DNA from: Hyalella azteca | Taxonomy: Eukaryota; Arthropoda; Malacostraca; Amphipoda; Hyalellidae | NCBI RefSeq assembly: GCF_000764305.2 | Contig: NW_025934689.1 | Coordinates: forward strand, 33,288 to 97,287 | Direction: 5' to 3' | DNA length: 64,000 nucleotides | Shown: positions 1 to 12,200 of the stretch, piece by piece | Layout of the letters: each line of letters starts with the position of its first letter | How positions within the stretch are numbered: position 1 is the first letter of the stretch | The notes under the pieces: model-generated | Told to the model about the DNA's origin: nothing | The model's input: only the letters and a program-made list of their open reading frames with translations | The model's database searches: none | Translations under genes and position numbers: made by a program

Positions 1-290
1 TCAGTGGGAGTTCTTATATTATTCTGAAAATTTTTGGCAGCGGGAAATGAAATATGTGAGTGTCTGTAATTCCGTGAGAGTTCTTATATTATTCGGAAAA
101 TTTTTGGCAGTGGGAAATAAAATATGTGAGTGTCTGTAATTCCGTGGGAATTATTATATTATTCGGAAAATATTTTGCAGCGGGAAATGAAATATGTGAG
201 TGTCTGCAATTCAGCGGGAATTTCTATATTATTCGGTAAAATTTTGACAGCGTGAAATAGTAGCTTTCAGTGAATGCAATTCAGCCAATA
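1..290. repeat. 70-bp tandem repeat, four copies, cut by the window edge
   Basis: Copies begin at about 1, 71, 141 and 211. The first three are nearly identical. Each starts TCMGTGRGAG or a close variant and ends AATATGTGAGTGTCTGTAAT, with a few substitutions. The fourth decays from its middle onward and the periodicity stops near 290. The array lies within what should be the intron upstream of the exon at 620 and probably continues to the left of the window. Confidence 0.9.
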
Positions 291-619
291 ATTTTAAAAA
301 GATAGCGAATTTCTGGTCGTGCAATTTTAAATAAGGGATTGACAACTTTTTTGGAACACACCTAATATCGATTGATATAGCCATAAATTCCGTTGTAAAT
401 CGAATATTATGTATTTAGTAATTTGCGTTAGGCAATTCGATTTGTTTTGTATTCTAGTTATGATTTAAGCTATGATCCAATTATTTTTCGTTATATTCCA
501 ATAGCATTGAATCATATTTTTAATGACGACATTTTAGCAACTTTTTCACTTATCATCAACTTATTAACATATAAAAATTCAGCATATTGATTCTCAACTA
601 TTTTGATATTTTTCTGCAG
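291..619 (+). other. end of upstream intron with splice acceptor
   Basis: AT-rich DNA without open frames. It ends in a pyrimidine-rich stretch and CAG at 617-619 (TTTTTCTGCAG), which I take as the 3' splice site of the exon that follows. No other feature is visible. Confidence 0.6.
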
Positions 620-879
620 ATTTAAACGACAATAAGGGGAACAGCCACGAGTCCCAGTTTATGGATGGCACGACACTCATGGCCATTTCAATTGGTTGCG
701 CCTTGGCGATATTTTTGTGCCTCGTCCCTGGAGTCGCCTTAATAGCCTACCGCAAATCAAGACGTAGAGGCAACGACCAGAGATCCAACTCCCAGAACAC
801 CGTCACGCACGATCACCTCAAACTTAAAACGTCCGCTTCCGAGGCTCCTGATCTAATTACGGAAGATGCATCTTCAAGG
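620..879 (+). CDS. membrane-spanning exon of an unidentified single-pass receptor or adhesion protein
   Basis: This internal exon encodes the outer juxtamembrane stretch and membrane helix of a cell-surface protein. It enters after the CAG at 617-619, and the two bases AT at 620-621 complete a codon begun in the previous exon. Translation then reads LNDNKGNSHESQF, followed by a hydrophobic helix at residues 20-43 (bases 679-750). The stop-transfer cluster RKSRRR follows at residues 44-49. The positive-inside rule puts the N-terminal side outside the cell. The remainder is polar cytoplasmic tail containing HDHLKLK and SEAPDLITEDAS. A donor (AGG|GTGAGC) falls at 879/880 in phase 0, matching the phase of the exon at 1336. 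The internal ATG at 661 is not a start; the extracellular part must lie upstream. I cannot name the family. The tail layout only loosely recalls insect immunoglobulin-superfamily guidance receptors, and that is speculation. Confidence 0.75.
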
Positions 880-1335
880 GTGAGCTAAAACACTTCAATT
901 TTTTTAATAATTCTAGATTGAGATATCAGATGCGAATTTATTTACATAGTAGGGCATGATTTATTTTAAACTTGTTACCCTGATTTAAACATTATGTAGA
1001 TGTAGTGAAAATGTACTTTTCTTCTTTCAAGAGCATTTCGACTAAGAAGTAAATAATTGATTAACTATTCATTTTCTTTTCAATTTACCTTGATCGGAAA
1101 TGTCCTAAACTATTTTGAATATTTTCATGTGTGAAAGCCACCACTGAAATAATAGAAATTCTGTTTAAAATTTAACTATTCATAGAAACTGCGTACATTG
1201 TAAGCAATCTGTAAGTAACATTCATTCCTCAATGAACTTGGTAAAATTTTATTATGGCATGCTGTATCGTTTATTTGTTATGCAATGGCTTAGCAAATCC
1301 TCATTGTTATCGGGGTATTGACTGCTTATCCACAG
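880..1335 (+). other. 456-bp intron
   Basis: It begins GTGAGC and ends in CTTATCCACAG at 1335, a standard GT-AG intron. Both flanking exons are in phase 0. It is AT-rich with no other feature. Confidence 0.75.
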
Positions 1336-2037
1336 GATAATTTACTGACCGTGGCAAAGCTGGGGCCCCGCACGCCTAATGCAAAACGTCAGGACTTCCT
1401 CGGCTGCTCTGCGTCTGCAAAAGATTCCCGCCTTGGGTTTTGCTCGGGGGCTGAACAACATAATTGCGGCCTCCATCAAGCAGCTTCTCAGCCGCCATCG
1501 TTGATGCCATCACATCCTCTGAAAGCCTTGGGAGCCAGCGACGTTCCTGGGCTAACCATTGGAATTTATAACCCTATGGAAGCAATTACCGAGAGATGCT
1601 TGCCGGCATCCAATGCTGCTATGAATTACTCGGCGTATGACAGATCATTTCTCGAGACTCGCAGGCAAAACGCCGTCCTAAACTACAGCGTGGAGTCCAA
1701 CGCTACCGAATATCCCTCACGGCTAAAGCATCCTGGTCTTGGGAATATCGGGGACCGTCCTTCTTCCAGTTCTCAGTATAATATAAACCTTATTAACAAT
1801 GATGCTGATCGAATCGCCTCAGCTCCATGTAATCAGCTGCTAGGATACTCTAATAGATTTTTTACGCTACCTCATAAGACGTCGTCTAACCCATCTAATT
1901 TTACGAGCGGTACCTCCAGGCAGCTCCGTACGGTTACTGAGGCTTCCGAAACTGGATCCAAAATGTTCCTGGAAGCCACGTATGCAGGCAGGTCGACAGA
2001 ATCTCTCTGCAGCCCTGGTTCTGAGTCCAGAGTTTGA
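1336..2037 (+). CDS. terminal exon: cytoplasmic tail with YNPM motif and C-terminal S-R-V
   Basis: This last exon supplies 233 residues of cytoplasmic tail to the protein begun upstream. It starts at GAT (1336) right after an acceptor CAG, in the phase left by the donor at 879, and stays open to TGA at 2035-2037. Base composition is clearly more balanced than the flanks, and the frame is long for such AT-rich DNA. The protein is rich in Ser, Asn, Pro and Gly and looks disordered, with no folded domain I can recognise. Two short motifs stand out. A tyrosine at exon residue 78 sits in YNPM, the YxxM pattern bound by SH2 domains of the PI3-kinase regulatory subunit when phosphorylated. The last three residues are S-R-V, fitting the class I PDZ-ligand pattern. 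Both motifs are short, so their function is inference. A link to signalling scaffolds would suit a guidance or adhesion receptor. Confidence 0.75.
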   Translation, partial: DNLLTVAKLGPRTPNAKRQDFLGCSASAKDSRLGFCSGAEQHNCGLHQAASQPPSLMPSHPLKALGASDVPGLTIGIYNPMEAITERCLPASNAAMNYSAYDRSFLETRRQNAVLNYSVESNATEYPSRLKHPGLGNIGDRPSSSSQYNINLINNDADRIASAPCNQLLGYSNRFFTLPHKTSSNPSNFTSGTSRQLRTVTEASETGSKMFLEATYAGRSTESLCSPGSESRV

Positions 2038-2510
2038 TCTCATCTCAATGTGCTCCATTATTAACACCTAAATGAACAGTATATTACTCGATAATTACTA
2101 TTAAATACCTAGGAGGGAATTTTTTTCATATTTTAAATGATTGATATTGACGTTATTTGCAGAATTGTTCGCCTTCTTCTATTGATTACATTTCATATTG
2201 TGGATGGAAATAGACTTCTCCATTAAATTTGAAAAAATAATCTAGTTAGAGTTTATTGAAAGTTAAAAACGTTAATATAAAAGACCAAAGACTAAATCCT
2301 ACATAGTCTGTTCGTGCTCAATTTCTTTCTAAGTCCCATTCATGAGCTCGTCTTCAATTCGAACGTCCGACCCTAGTACATAATATTATCCCTTGAAAGC
2401 TTCCTATGTGTCGTAAGGATTCATGTGAAATTTAGTTATTTCAGGTCCGAGTCTGTTGAAATGTTACCAGTATTGAAAAATTTTAAACTCAATAAACTAT
2501 ATAATGAAAT
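2038..2510 (+). other. probable 3' UTR with polyadenylation signal
   Basis: AT-rich DNA follows the stop codon. The first AATAAA I find on this strand is at 2491-2496, about 450 bp after the stop. It is a plausible poly(A) signal and would put the transcript end near 2510-2520. No cDNA evidence is available here. Confidence 0.4.
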
Positions 2511-3704
2511 TAATCCATAAGTGTATGGATCCACCTAGTAAGTGAATGTTGTTATTTTTCGTTAATGAAATTGAAAATATTATCTGACTTCACGGTTGCA
2601 TGACTTTTATTTACCATTTACCGTTTTAATGAAAGTTGTTAAGAAAACTAAATATGTTTATCAAACATTTTGAAGAAATAATTCAATATTTTGGGGGGAT
2701 TTTTAATAGTTAATCGTAGACTTTTATTCTTGCATATCACGAAAAACCAATGCGTTTACCTACTTCATAGTTTGATCTGCCCTAAAAGTCCCCATAAAAA
2801 CTGTCAACCAATTGCACGCAAGGTTTTTTTTAGAATCCTTTCACTGAGAAACTCAAGCAACATTTGATCAAAGGCAACATAAACACCGATTTGATACCTA
2901 ATTCAATCTCACAACGCACACAAAGGGACGCAACTTCAGTGCAGAAGCAAGTGAGAAGCTTTTTTTTTATCGCATCTTTAACTTGGCATTTGATACTCGA
3001 GGTTGGTGCATTTCAGTCGTCAGAGGACGCTCGGAATGGAAACTTTGATTAACGAGAAATAAAAACTTTCCGCCAAATGAACGTGAAAATGAAATGATTT
3101 GAGATTTTCACTAATTTTTTATGTATTAAGACTGCGGATTAAAATCTGAAAATCAAAGTGAATAAAAACTTACAAGTTAAAATAAGTCGCAGTGATGCAC
3201 CAATAAATCCACGATTCTCGGAATTGGACGAGGAACTCGTGTTAATTCGTATTCTTACGAAGCGCTTACCCATAGCAGCGAAGACAAGTCATACTCATCA
3301 AAACTATAAGGATTACACAGAAGTGCGATAAACGATTCGAGAATCAGTTATCAAATGTTAGAAAACTGATATTTTCATGTCGGAATATATATGAAGAATA
3401 GAATACAAGCCAAATAAAATGTATAACCTAAATAATACCGCTAATTAGTAAAAAAATTTCTAAGCCTGAAAAATTAACGTTTGGATCTCATTCAGTCTGC
3501 TCGCCTTGCGCTATGATAACCGCTTACGCTATGATATGAGCAAGCAAGGAAGCAGAGAGTGTGCATCGCTAATAGCGTTACTCGCAGCAGGGTCTGCGTA
3601 AACTGAATTACTCCACTGCAAATGCATGCTTCCAGCTTGAAATTGCATCGGATGCCATGTTTATCGTGGGAGGGAGAATATCTCTTCCTCTTATACGAGA
3701 TATT
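2511..3704. other. intergenic, nothing recognised
   Basis: AT-rich sequence with only short chance open frames and no repeat structure that I can see. A slightly less AT-rich patch at 3480-3660 precedes the tandem array. Confidence 0.5.
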
Positions 3705-4206
3705 ATTTGGTTGTTGCACGTCCACTGTGTCTAATGTTTTGGTTGTTGCACGGACATTATGTCGTATTACTTGCTTGATTCACTTTTAGTGGGCCTTATG
3801 GTTTGGTTGTTGCACGTCCACTGCGTCTAATGCTTTGATTTTTACACGTCCACTAGGTCGTATGATTTGATTGGTACACGTCCACTTGATCGTTTGATTG
3901 GGTTGTTGCACGTCCACTTTATCTTATGATTGGGTTGTTACACGTCCACTGTGTCATATGATTGGGTTGTTGCACGTCCACTAGGTCGTATGATTGGGTT
4001 GTTGCACGTCCACTGTGTCTTATGATATGCTTGTTGCACGTCCACCGTGTCTTATGATTGGGCTGTTGCACGTCCACTGTGTCTTATGATTGGGTTGTTG
4101 CACGTCCACTGTATCTTATGATTGGGTTGTTGCACGTCCACTGTGTCTTATGATTGGGTTGTTGCACGTCCACTGTGTCTTATGATTGGGTTGTTGCACG
4201 TCCACN
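3705..4206. repeat. 32-bp tandem array (GGTTGTTGCACGTCCACT core) ending at an N
   Basis: About 15-16 head-to-tail units. Each contains GGTTGTTGCACGTCCACT followed by a more variable TGTGTCTTATGATTG part. The first four or five units are diverged and the last seven are nearly identical. The array stops abruptly at the single N at 4206, and the sequence beyond is unrelated. The N is probably a gap where a longer array was collapsed. Units abut with no variable spacers, so this is not a CRISPR array. Confidence 0.92.
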
Positions 4207-6348
4207 CCTTGCATCCTGACTGCATGGAAAAATAACACACTAAGCCATAGATACTCTACTACTTAGCTTTTGAGAAATAAAAAGGAGTCTGTATGCATAG
4301 AGCTAACATAGGACTATATTTATAGGTTTATTTCAATTTCTTCTGAAATCATGATTTTATAGCCGAATGGGCACATATGTTCCCAAGCTGTATTTTTCAG
4401 ATTTTCAAATAAATTTCCGTTTTGAGTGTTTCAGTTGTTTATTGACATCATAAAGAGTCATTTGGCATGAAAAATTCTGAAAAATTCTCCTTACATAATT
4501 CTCGGCATTAATGGGTTAATAAGCATAGATTCAACACACAACGACCCAACGACCCATACACAAGGTGCTTTACGAAATATACATTAATGCTTGAGTATTT
4601 TTAACACTGGTGATGTACCTACAGTTTGCATCTAAGATGATTGCTGAATGTTTGGAAAATCAACTTTCCTTCACAGACATTGAATGACCCCAACAATTTT
4701 TATTTCTCTCGAATTCGTCAAATCTAAAAGCCTTGCTTAAACCTTCCGTACAAATAAATTTCCTAATATTTGGGTTCTCCTTGATCTTTGCTTGCGCTCA
4801 TTACTGCAAAAATGATCAGTGTTATTTCTGGAACGCAGCTGGAATAGTTAATCTCCTTGTCGATTGACTGTTTTTTTACAACATTGAGCAAGTCTTTTGT
4901 TTCATCGGGCAAGAATTTTGCTAGGAAGATAAAAGGTAGCCTGAATACTTGCTGCATTGAATTGCAGCTTTGATTTTCTGGCAGTTTCTTTATTTCAACC
5001 AACACTTACACTTGTTAAAGATGATTAAATTCTAACCGTGGATAAATGGAAGCGGTTCTTTATAAGTTTGAACTAATTTTCCATCATAAAAACATATCAA
5101 ATAGCCACCTTAATAAGAAGAAACGATAAAAAGATCATAATTGTCCAACGTCACCCTTGTCGATAGAAGTTCCGATGTGCACGACACAAAATCTTTGCTT
5201 GAATTTTATAGATAATACGTACGTTGATGCACGTAATGTCACAGCCGAGAATTTAAGTCAGCACATTTTTTATTTCTATCAAGCGAAAAGTATTGAGTCG
5301 GGCATTTTTATTATGCAATATATGCCAGTATCAGCGCAGTGTCAAGGATTTAGAACCTAATTACAGAGTTTTATGAAGCCAACCGCTGCTGCAGCGGCAG
5401 CGATGCCGCAGTCGGGTCCTCCTCGGTAATTACCCAAAAAATTCCTCTTGTCGTCTAAAAGTTGAATCATTTGTTCAGTTTGTGCAAACTGTGCCTAGCT
5501 GGTTACGCGAAAAAAGTCCACATAAACACATTAGAAAGTTGCAATAATATCCAAGGAGAGTGGGCGCTATTCCGTCTGGTTGAACTCAGCTTTGAATTTA
5601 ACGATAAACGTTAGACTTACTTTGAACAGTTATATATATAGGATAAACGATTGAATATTTTTCATATAAAATTTATATTATCCTTCCATTGCTCAACACT
5701 TGAAAATCAGCAAGGACACTATAATGAAATTAATTTTTCTGCTAAATATTGAGGTAATCGGTTATATAACCAAGCAAATATTTGTAAAGGCGTGAATCAA
5801 TTTGTCCAGCGTCTATCAATCATGGATCAAAATTGATATGCAGATAACAAACATCCTCAAGGTGGACCAGTTCTCTACTATTCATGAGAAGGCCCATTCA
5901 TCATAGGGGTGTTTGCCCGCAACAATCTATCATGGTCAATATCATGCTCGGTATTTACATGAATAACTTCATTGCTTCCTCGCGATTGAACTTTTAAATA
6001 TTACATATAGGATACCATCTGTTCACGGACAATGAGTGTTCGAAACATTGCAAATTCATTCCCGTCCGTGCCTTGCATGCTCTAATAATTTAAAATTGGA
6101 CGTCATTAATAATGCAACGTCCTATCATGATGGAATTTTCCCTTCTCATTAGTTTTTAATCCCGCATTCGATATTTTTTTAAATTATGCAACGTGATGTG
6201 AGCCATCAGAAGTTAGATGTTCCATCAAACGATGTCAGCACTGATGTCTCCCTGACCCCATCCTGTGATCAGCTGATCTCATGATCCCTATATATCAGGA
6301 TAAAATATATTATAATAAAGCATAATTATATTATACTATATAATATAA
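4207..6348. other. intergenic, nothing recognised
   Basis: AT-rich DNA with short frames only. A small GC-rich patch with alternating CTGCTGCAGCGGCAGCG-type sequence lies at 5380-5430. No gene or element was recognised. Confidence 0.5.
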
Positions 6349-6436
6349 TATTATATTATATTATATTATATTATATTATATTATATTATATTATATTATA
6401 TTATATTATATTATATTATATTATATTATATTATAT
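6349..6436. repeat. TTATA pentanucleotide microsatellite
   Basis: About 17 uninterrupted units of TTATA, flanked on the left by less regular TATAATA-type sequence from about 6306. Confidence 0.95.
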
Positions 6437-7980
6437 GGCATTATATAATATGGAACATGTCCGTAAAATACGTTAAGTAGAATATAAATAAATAGCCTAT
6501 TTACATAACAATTAATTTAATTGCAAAATTTAGTCGTCAATAAAATTAAACTCCTGTTTAAAAAATTATAAAAATGTTTCAAATTAAACTCTTGTTTCTG
6601 TTTTCAATACCAAGCTCAATGATCTGAGAAACACTGAACAGTGAATTTATAAAAAAATGTATTCGCATCACTTCTATAAAATACGTCGGTATTTCGGTTA
6701 ATATATTAGGTTATGATACTTCATGACAAAATCAATTTAGTTTTAAACGCACAGTCAAGTCTATAAGCATTATAGTTAAACAATAATTATTATTGCGGCG
6801 TGTTGTTTCTTAAAGCTGTTTTTAGAACTAAATTACGGCATATTACGCAGACTTGATAATGATATAAAATATGCTATTCTTGCAACGAAAACAAAGCGTT
6901 AGAACAAATGCCATCGAATGCCGCAAGTCTGAAGAACGGCGGCAACAAATAAACTGCAAAGGATGGAGTCACGTAAACTATTCAGCAGCATAACTTTCAC
7001 TCAATAGTTAAGGGCTTAAAGCTTCTTCACTTCTGAATTCTTAACCGTGAAACGATGCAGAAACGAGTAGAGAAAGCGCCAAATAATTCATTTGTGTTAT
7101 AAAGCTAACTATGAACATGAAAATGATGTTAACTGCTTTGCGACACTTAACGAAAGCGTTTAATATGTTCAGGCTCCACACGAAGTGCATTAGCTTTTCC
7201 AATCTTTGGCGACTCTACTGCCATCTTACACGTAACAACTCAGATTTGATTTACAGATCATTGACCGTTTTATTGAAATACCCTATTTATTTATTTTTAT
7301 TTATATATTCTATTTAATTCCCGCATGTTTTTCAATTGATTTGCTGAATATTATTAACAACTAGCAACGAAATAGAGTACTTTTAACCTCAGTTGAATGA
7401 ATATGTCGGGAATTTCTCTGAAGAGCACAGACAATATTAAGGCTCATAGACAATATTAAGGCTCATAGACATTATTGAGGCTCAGAAGTACTCGCAATGC
7501 GACATACAACTTCACTGGAGGCCTGATTGCCTCATAAAATTCCACAAATTGAATGGGAGCTTCAAAATGAGAATAAACAACGGCATGCATTGCTTGCTGC
7601 TTGAAAAGGCGTTCTGAAAATGAGCTTCTCGATGACCTTGCTTCAAACTTTAGTAATAATAAAGTAAACGGAACCATAAAAACACATATGTGTGGAAACT
7701 TTTAACGTCAATAAATTGATTATTTATTTCCCACCAAAATTTTGAAAGCAATTTCTACAAATGTTAATTATTTGAAATTTTTGAAGCTTCTGCCTTGGGC
7801 AACATTCGAGTATATATGCTAATAATAATAAATAAAATCAGCTTGGGATAAATGTTACAGCTCGACTAGGAATACAAATTTGCAAATCTTTACACGTATA
7901 CGAATTGTGTTTATTTTTATAAATTGCCTACTAACTAAGTAAAGATCGTGGTACGTATATTATGCAGGATAAATTTCGAA
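6437..7980. other. intergenic with a short 19-bp triplication
   Basis: Mostly AT-rich and featureless. At 7422-7485 three 19-bp units with the core CATAGACAATATTAAGG repeat in tandem. No gene was recognised. Confidence 0.55.
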
Positions 7981-8116
7981 ACACTAATAATAACAGTAAT
8001 AAAACACTAATAATAACAGTAATAATAAGACTAATAATAACACTAATAATAACACTAATAATAACACTAATAATAACACTACTAACATTAATAATAGTTC
8101 AAAACCCTAATAATAG
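7981..8116. repeat. ACTAATAATAAC 12-bp repeat
   Basis: Short-period repeat based on ACTAATAATAAC with several single-unit variants. The cleanest part is 8030-8078. It keeps a frame open by chance because 12 is a multiple of three, and that frame is not a gene. Confidence 0.9.
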
Positions 8117-8220
8117 TTGGACATACGATGTAAGTAAGCGTTCAATATCATACCTATATACATCCTAGGAAAGAGCGTATCGTAGAGAAATGAGTGTAGA
8201 ACTTTGTCCACAACGCATTT

Positions 8221-8271
8221 ATACCCTTTTGTGGGTCATCCTGACACAGTTGGTCCCAACAAAAAGGGTAT
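8221..8271. repeat. inverted repeat, ATACCCTTTT arms
   Basis: ATACCCTTTTGTGGG at 8221-8235 is matched by the complement of CCCAACAAAAAGGGTAT at 8255-8271, with two one-base gaps. A weaker pair, AGAGCG near 8172 and CGCTCT near 8286, lies outside it. This may be the remains of a small foldback element, but I see no target-site duplication. Confidence 0.45.
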
Positions 8272-8275
8272 CAGA

Positions 8276-9192
8276 GTTTATACATCCGCTCTCTGCTCTT
8301 GTTGTGGGAATAAGTGCGTCATCATTCGAATAATATGACCCAATAATTTTCCTGAGTGATGGAGTAAAACCTAATAAATAGAGAGATTCTGTAATGTTAT
8401 ATTCACAAGTAATTTAAAGATCTTTGCATTATATATGCAAGAAATAGGATTTAATCTTTATTGTCACACCTAAGTCATTAACTAAAACCTTTAAACAACG
8501 ACAGATTCTGCATTAGCAGCATTTCTGAAATATTACTATTGGCTTCTTAAGGAATATTATGAGAAATTATTTGGTAGTATTATGACATGAATTTTTATCG
8601 GTTGCTGACGTGCATTTAATATTATAACAACAATAATTTAGATAGATAATATTTTTTTTGTTGTGGAAGACGAATATTGTTTCAATGTTCCGTTATTTAT
8701 AGGAAATTTAACCATTTAATGTCTAAGATAAAAAAACGTTATTCATGATTTGAATAATAAATCTCGACTCAAAGTTTTCATTAATGACGTTAAAAACCAT
8801 AAATATTTGAACAAAAATTAGCGAAGGAAATTATTTTTACGGAAGTAGAAAAAATACTCAAGCAACATTTGGTTAATTAATGAAAGCGTAATTTTATTTT
8901 CATGAAAGTCACACTTTCTTACGACTGTCCCTAATAATGAGGTAATTTTCTGGTCAAATCCATTGGATTACAGGTAATCCACATGGCTCGGCATCACGTT
9001 TACGGCTCTGAAGATGTCATGATACATTTCATTTATGATTTTTTATAACGCTCACATTAACATTTATACTTATCCTATTTCGGATCTAGTAATTTGTCAA
9101 TTCGATTGGATAAATCCGAGCCCTTTCATCACACAAATTATCACAATTGGCTATAGGACTATCGTTTCACTGCTCCCTTTACCGCGTTTTAC
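8276..9192. other. intergenic, nothing recognised
   Basis: Very AT-rich sequence without long frames or visible repeats. Confidence 0.5.
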
Positions 9193-9285
9193 TGGTTTTG
9201 AACTGATGATTGAGCTGGTCTCCGAAACGTTGTCCTTTTAAAGAAATGGTGAATTTTCTGGCTATTTTCTTTGCTTTTAAATTTT
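9193..9285 (+). mobile_element. single copy of the GAACTGATGAT...CCGAAACGTT repeat
   Basis: It contains GAACTGATGAT, AGCTGG, TCCGAAACGTT, a TGGTGAATTTT block and TTTTCTTTGCTTTTAAAT in the same order as each arm of the near-palindrome at 19732-19999. It is therefore a diverged solo copy of the same repeat. The CTGATGA...GAAAC pair resembles the catalytic core of hammerhead ribozymes carried by Penelope-like retroelements, but no intact element is present. Confidence 0.6.
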
Positions 9286-12200
9286 TGGCAATAGGTCTCC
9301 TCCTAATCCTGCACCTCTAACATTGCTTGCATTGGAAATATTTTATTCAGTTCAAGAACTAATTTTAGGTACTTATTTTTCTAAAATGAGATCTGTATCA
9401 TCCCATAATAATTTAATTTATTTATTTGAGTTATGTAGCGTTTTTGTCGCTAGCGATGCTTTTTAGCTTATACTGCCATTCACTAGGAAGTTTTATATCA
9501 TTTTAAACCATGTTATTCCATTATTATGTGTTACGTACTCCTGTGGCAATAAAAATAATGAATAAAAAAAATTTCTTTGTATCTCTATCGAGCATCGCGC
9601 AAAGTCTTATCATATTTCTGTCCAAAATTACAGACATTAGATGTCGGCATGAATATTTTCTCACGCTGCATAACGAACCCTGAGCCATCGATCAACATGA
9701 ATTCGGCGTCCTCTTTCAATCGGGCAGGAATGCCCAAAAACTGCTGATATATTGGCGTGATGTTCTTCAGAATAATTTGTTGGCTTCAAGCCAACGATTG
9801 CTCGATCCCTCAATAAAGTGGTAAAATTTAAGGGGTCCTTTTTATATCATTTGTTAAACGAGCTCAAGATGCTGAAGAAAATTTATGCCTGACTGCGTTG
9901 CACGGCTTTAAACCAGACACGTGATATAATTTCGTTGAAATTCACGTAATCTATGACGTTAATCCTCATTCCATGAATTTCATATTCGAGGTCTTGATTT
10001 CGTGATTTATTGTACTTTAGTATGAGTGAGATATTCGTACGAAAAAAAAAGAAAATAAATCGCTGGGTTATATAATAGTCAGCCCCACTTCTACTGATGC
10101 TTTAAATGTCGGTTCTTAGGTACGAATATCATTGACGACGGTTGATTGATCAGCTATCGGATTGTACAAACAACTGTAATGAGGATCACAAACAGACAAG
10201 CTGCTAAAAAAACAGCCAGAAACTCTGCTCAGTAATGTACTGAGAATCGTTTGGAATTTATTCTAAATAATGCTTCCACTAATCATAAATAATTGTTCAA
10301 TTCAAACAAAGGACAATCTTTGTGCTTTGCGTTTCATTCACTAGAGCGTCGTTTCCTGTTGAATAAATTAACTAATTGGATGAATTCCCGCTTGCGAGGT
10401 TCTAATAAATGGCTCACTTTCTGGTCTGATGAATTAATCATATTGCAGTTCAGTGATGAATAGCGAAAATCCAGCGATTCTCTACCTACAGAATGCAGTT
10501 CAGGAACTTGTTTGAATATTTAGCGTAATATATTTGATTGAAATTTAGTTGATTGAATATTGCGAATCAACAATGGCGATTAGAAGTTCTGAAAATGAAG
10601 AATACTCCAAAACGAAATTTTAAACATCAGATTTTCTTTAAAGAGTTCCAATTTTGTGAAAGCATTTCAAAGAAGCTCAAGTAACACTTGGAGCAGGAGG
10701 ACGCTCGACATCAGTCTTTATGACGGCGGTAAAACGAGCACATGTCACAGTTGGCTTGCCAGAGCTTGCGCAAACTGGTATGTTTTTTTATCTGCCTACG
10801 CTACGATTTTTTACTTAAAAATGAATCGTTGCAATAAGAATTAAAAACACATCGTTATCTGGTATCTTTTGGCGATCGTGATCGCAAGGAAACGATGAAT
10901 GGAAGCTAAGGAAATCATTTGCTTTTTATTAGGCAGCAGTTTTTTGTATCGGCCAAACCTTGACTTTCTTGTTACATTCTGTAATCAAGATTAAGCTTCC
11001 TAAGTTTTTGTTGAGGAAATTTTGAGGAAATTTTTTCATTAGTTTGTTAATTCAACGAGTGTGATACTCGTTTTTATTAACATAAAGAATTTTAAATAAA
11101 TAAAATAAATAGTTTGCTTGGTGCGTTTGTGTCGTACGCTACTTGGTTATAGTAAATTTTTAATTATGTATGTATTTGATTTTAGTTCGGTGCTGGGTCT
11201 CGAATAACCTGGTTCTTTGAAATTGGCTGAAAACAAGCCCTGCTTGAGGTAGCTGATATTTTTGAGCCTAAATTACTGTTCACCCAAAACTTTTTGCTAG
11301 AAAAGTTTGGTAAAGAGTAAGAATGGAACTTTAATGCCAACGTTCAAGATGTATCCAAACATGAGAAAGCCAAAATCAACATGAACTTCGTCTTTAGCTG
11401 ACATCGAGTGAATTTTTGATCGACTGTGTCTCAGCACTTCAGTTTCATTACAATTGCAACACTTCGCTCTATACTGTTAAATGTTGCAGTTTCGACGGAA
11501 CGTTTGGATTGTGAAAATATCTAAACAGGCTAGATTATAGATAATAAATTGTTGGTATGAACAAGAATTCATTTAAATTGTCTTCTACTTCGCTAGAAAC
11601 AGGTACTTAAATTATATTATTGACACTTGCGACAATATATGTTAAATTATGTACATATTATTGTCATATCAAATGATATTGTAATATTGAATATCATTGG
11701 CATCATTAGCTTATACCATATTTTTTTATTATTATATTATTGACACTTATGACCCATACTCCAGAAATTAAACTGATTCCTGAGATTCAGGTAGCTATAA
11801 TTAAATTCCGTCTAAATAATTTAACTAAAATGTTTATTATTGTATGGAAAAAATTAAAATTCATGAATAAAATAATATTGACCATGCTTTTAAACAAGTG
11901 TTACAATGTTTTTATACAGATATCTGTACATATATCTATATAGAATATATCGGTAGTTGGATTGTATATATGTTTATTTAGACCTAGCAATTAAACGTGG
12001 AAGCACTGAACGTTAGATTTGTTGATGAATGAATTTCTCAGACTACGAGTAATTAATTCTGCCTCCATACCGAAACGTTTAATTAAGCCCCAATGCGCTT
12101 GAGATTCTGCTCGAGAACAACGAGTTTCCTCGACTTCAAGACGCCGAGTTTGAAATGATTAAAACGATTTGAAATGATTTAAATGATATCTTGATCAGTG

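Noticed and set aside
3705..4206. CRISPR array
   Set aside because: Repeats are contiguous without unique spacers, the units vary gradually, and the surrounding DNA is eukaryotic.
8171..8299. Complete small transposon around the ATACCCTTTT inverted repeat
   Set aside because: Outer arms match over only six bases and no target-site duplication was found.
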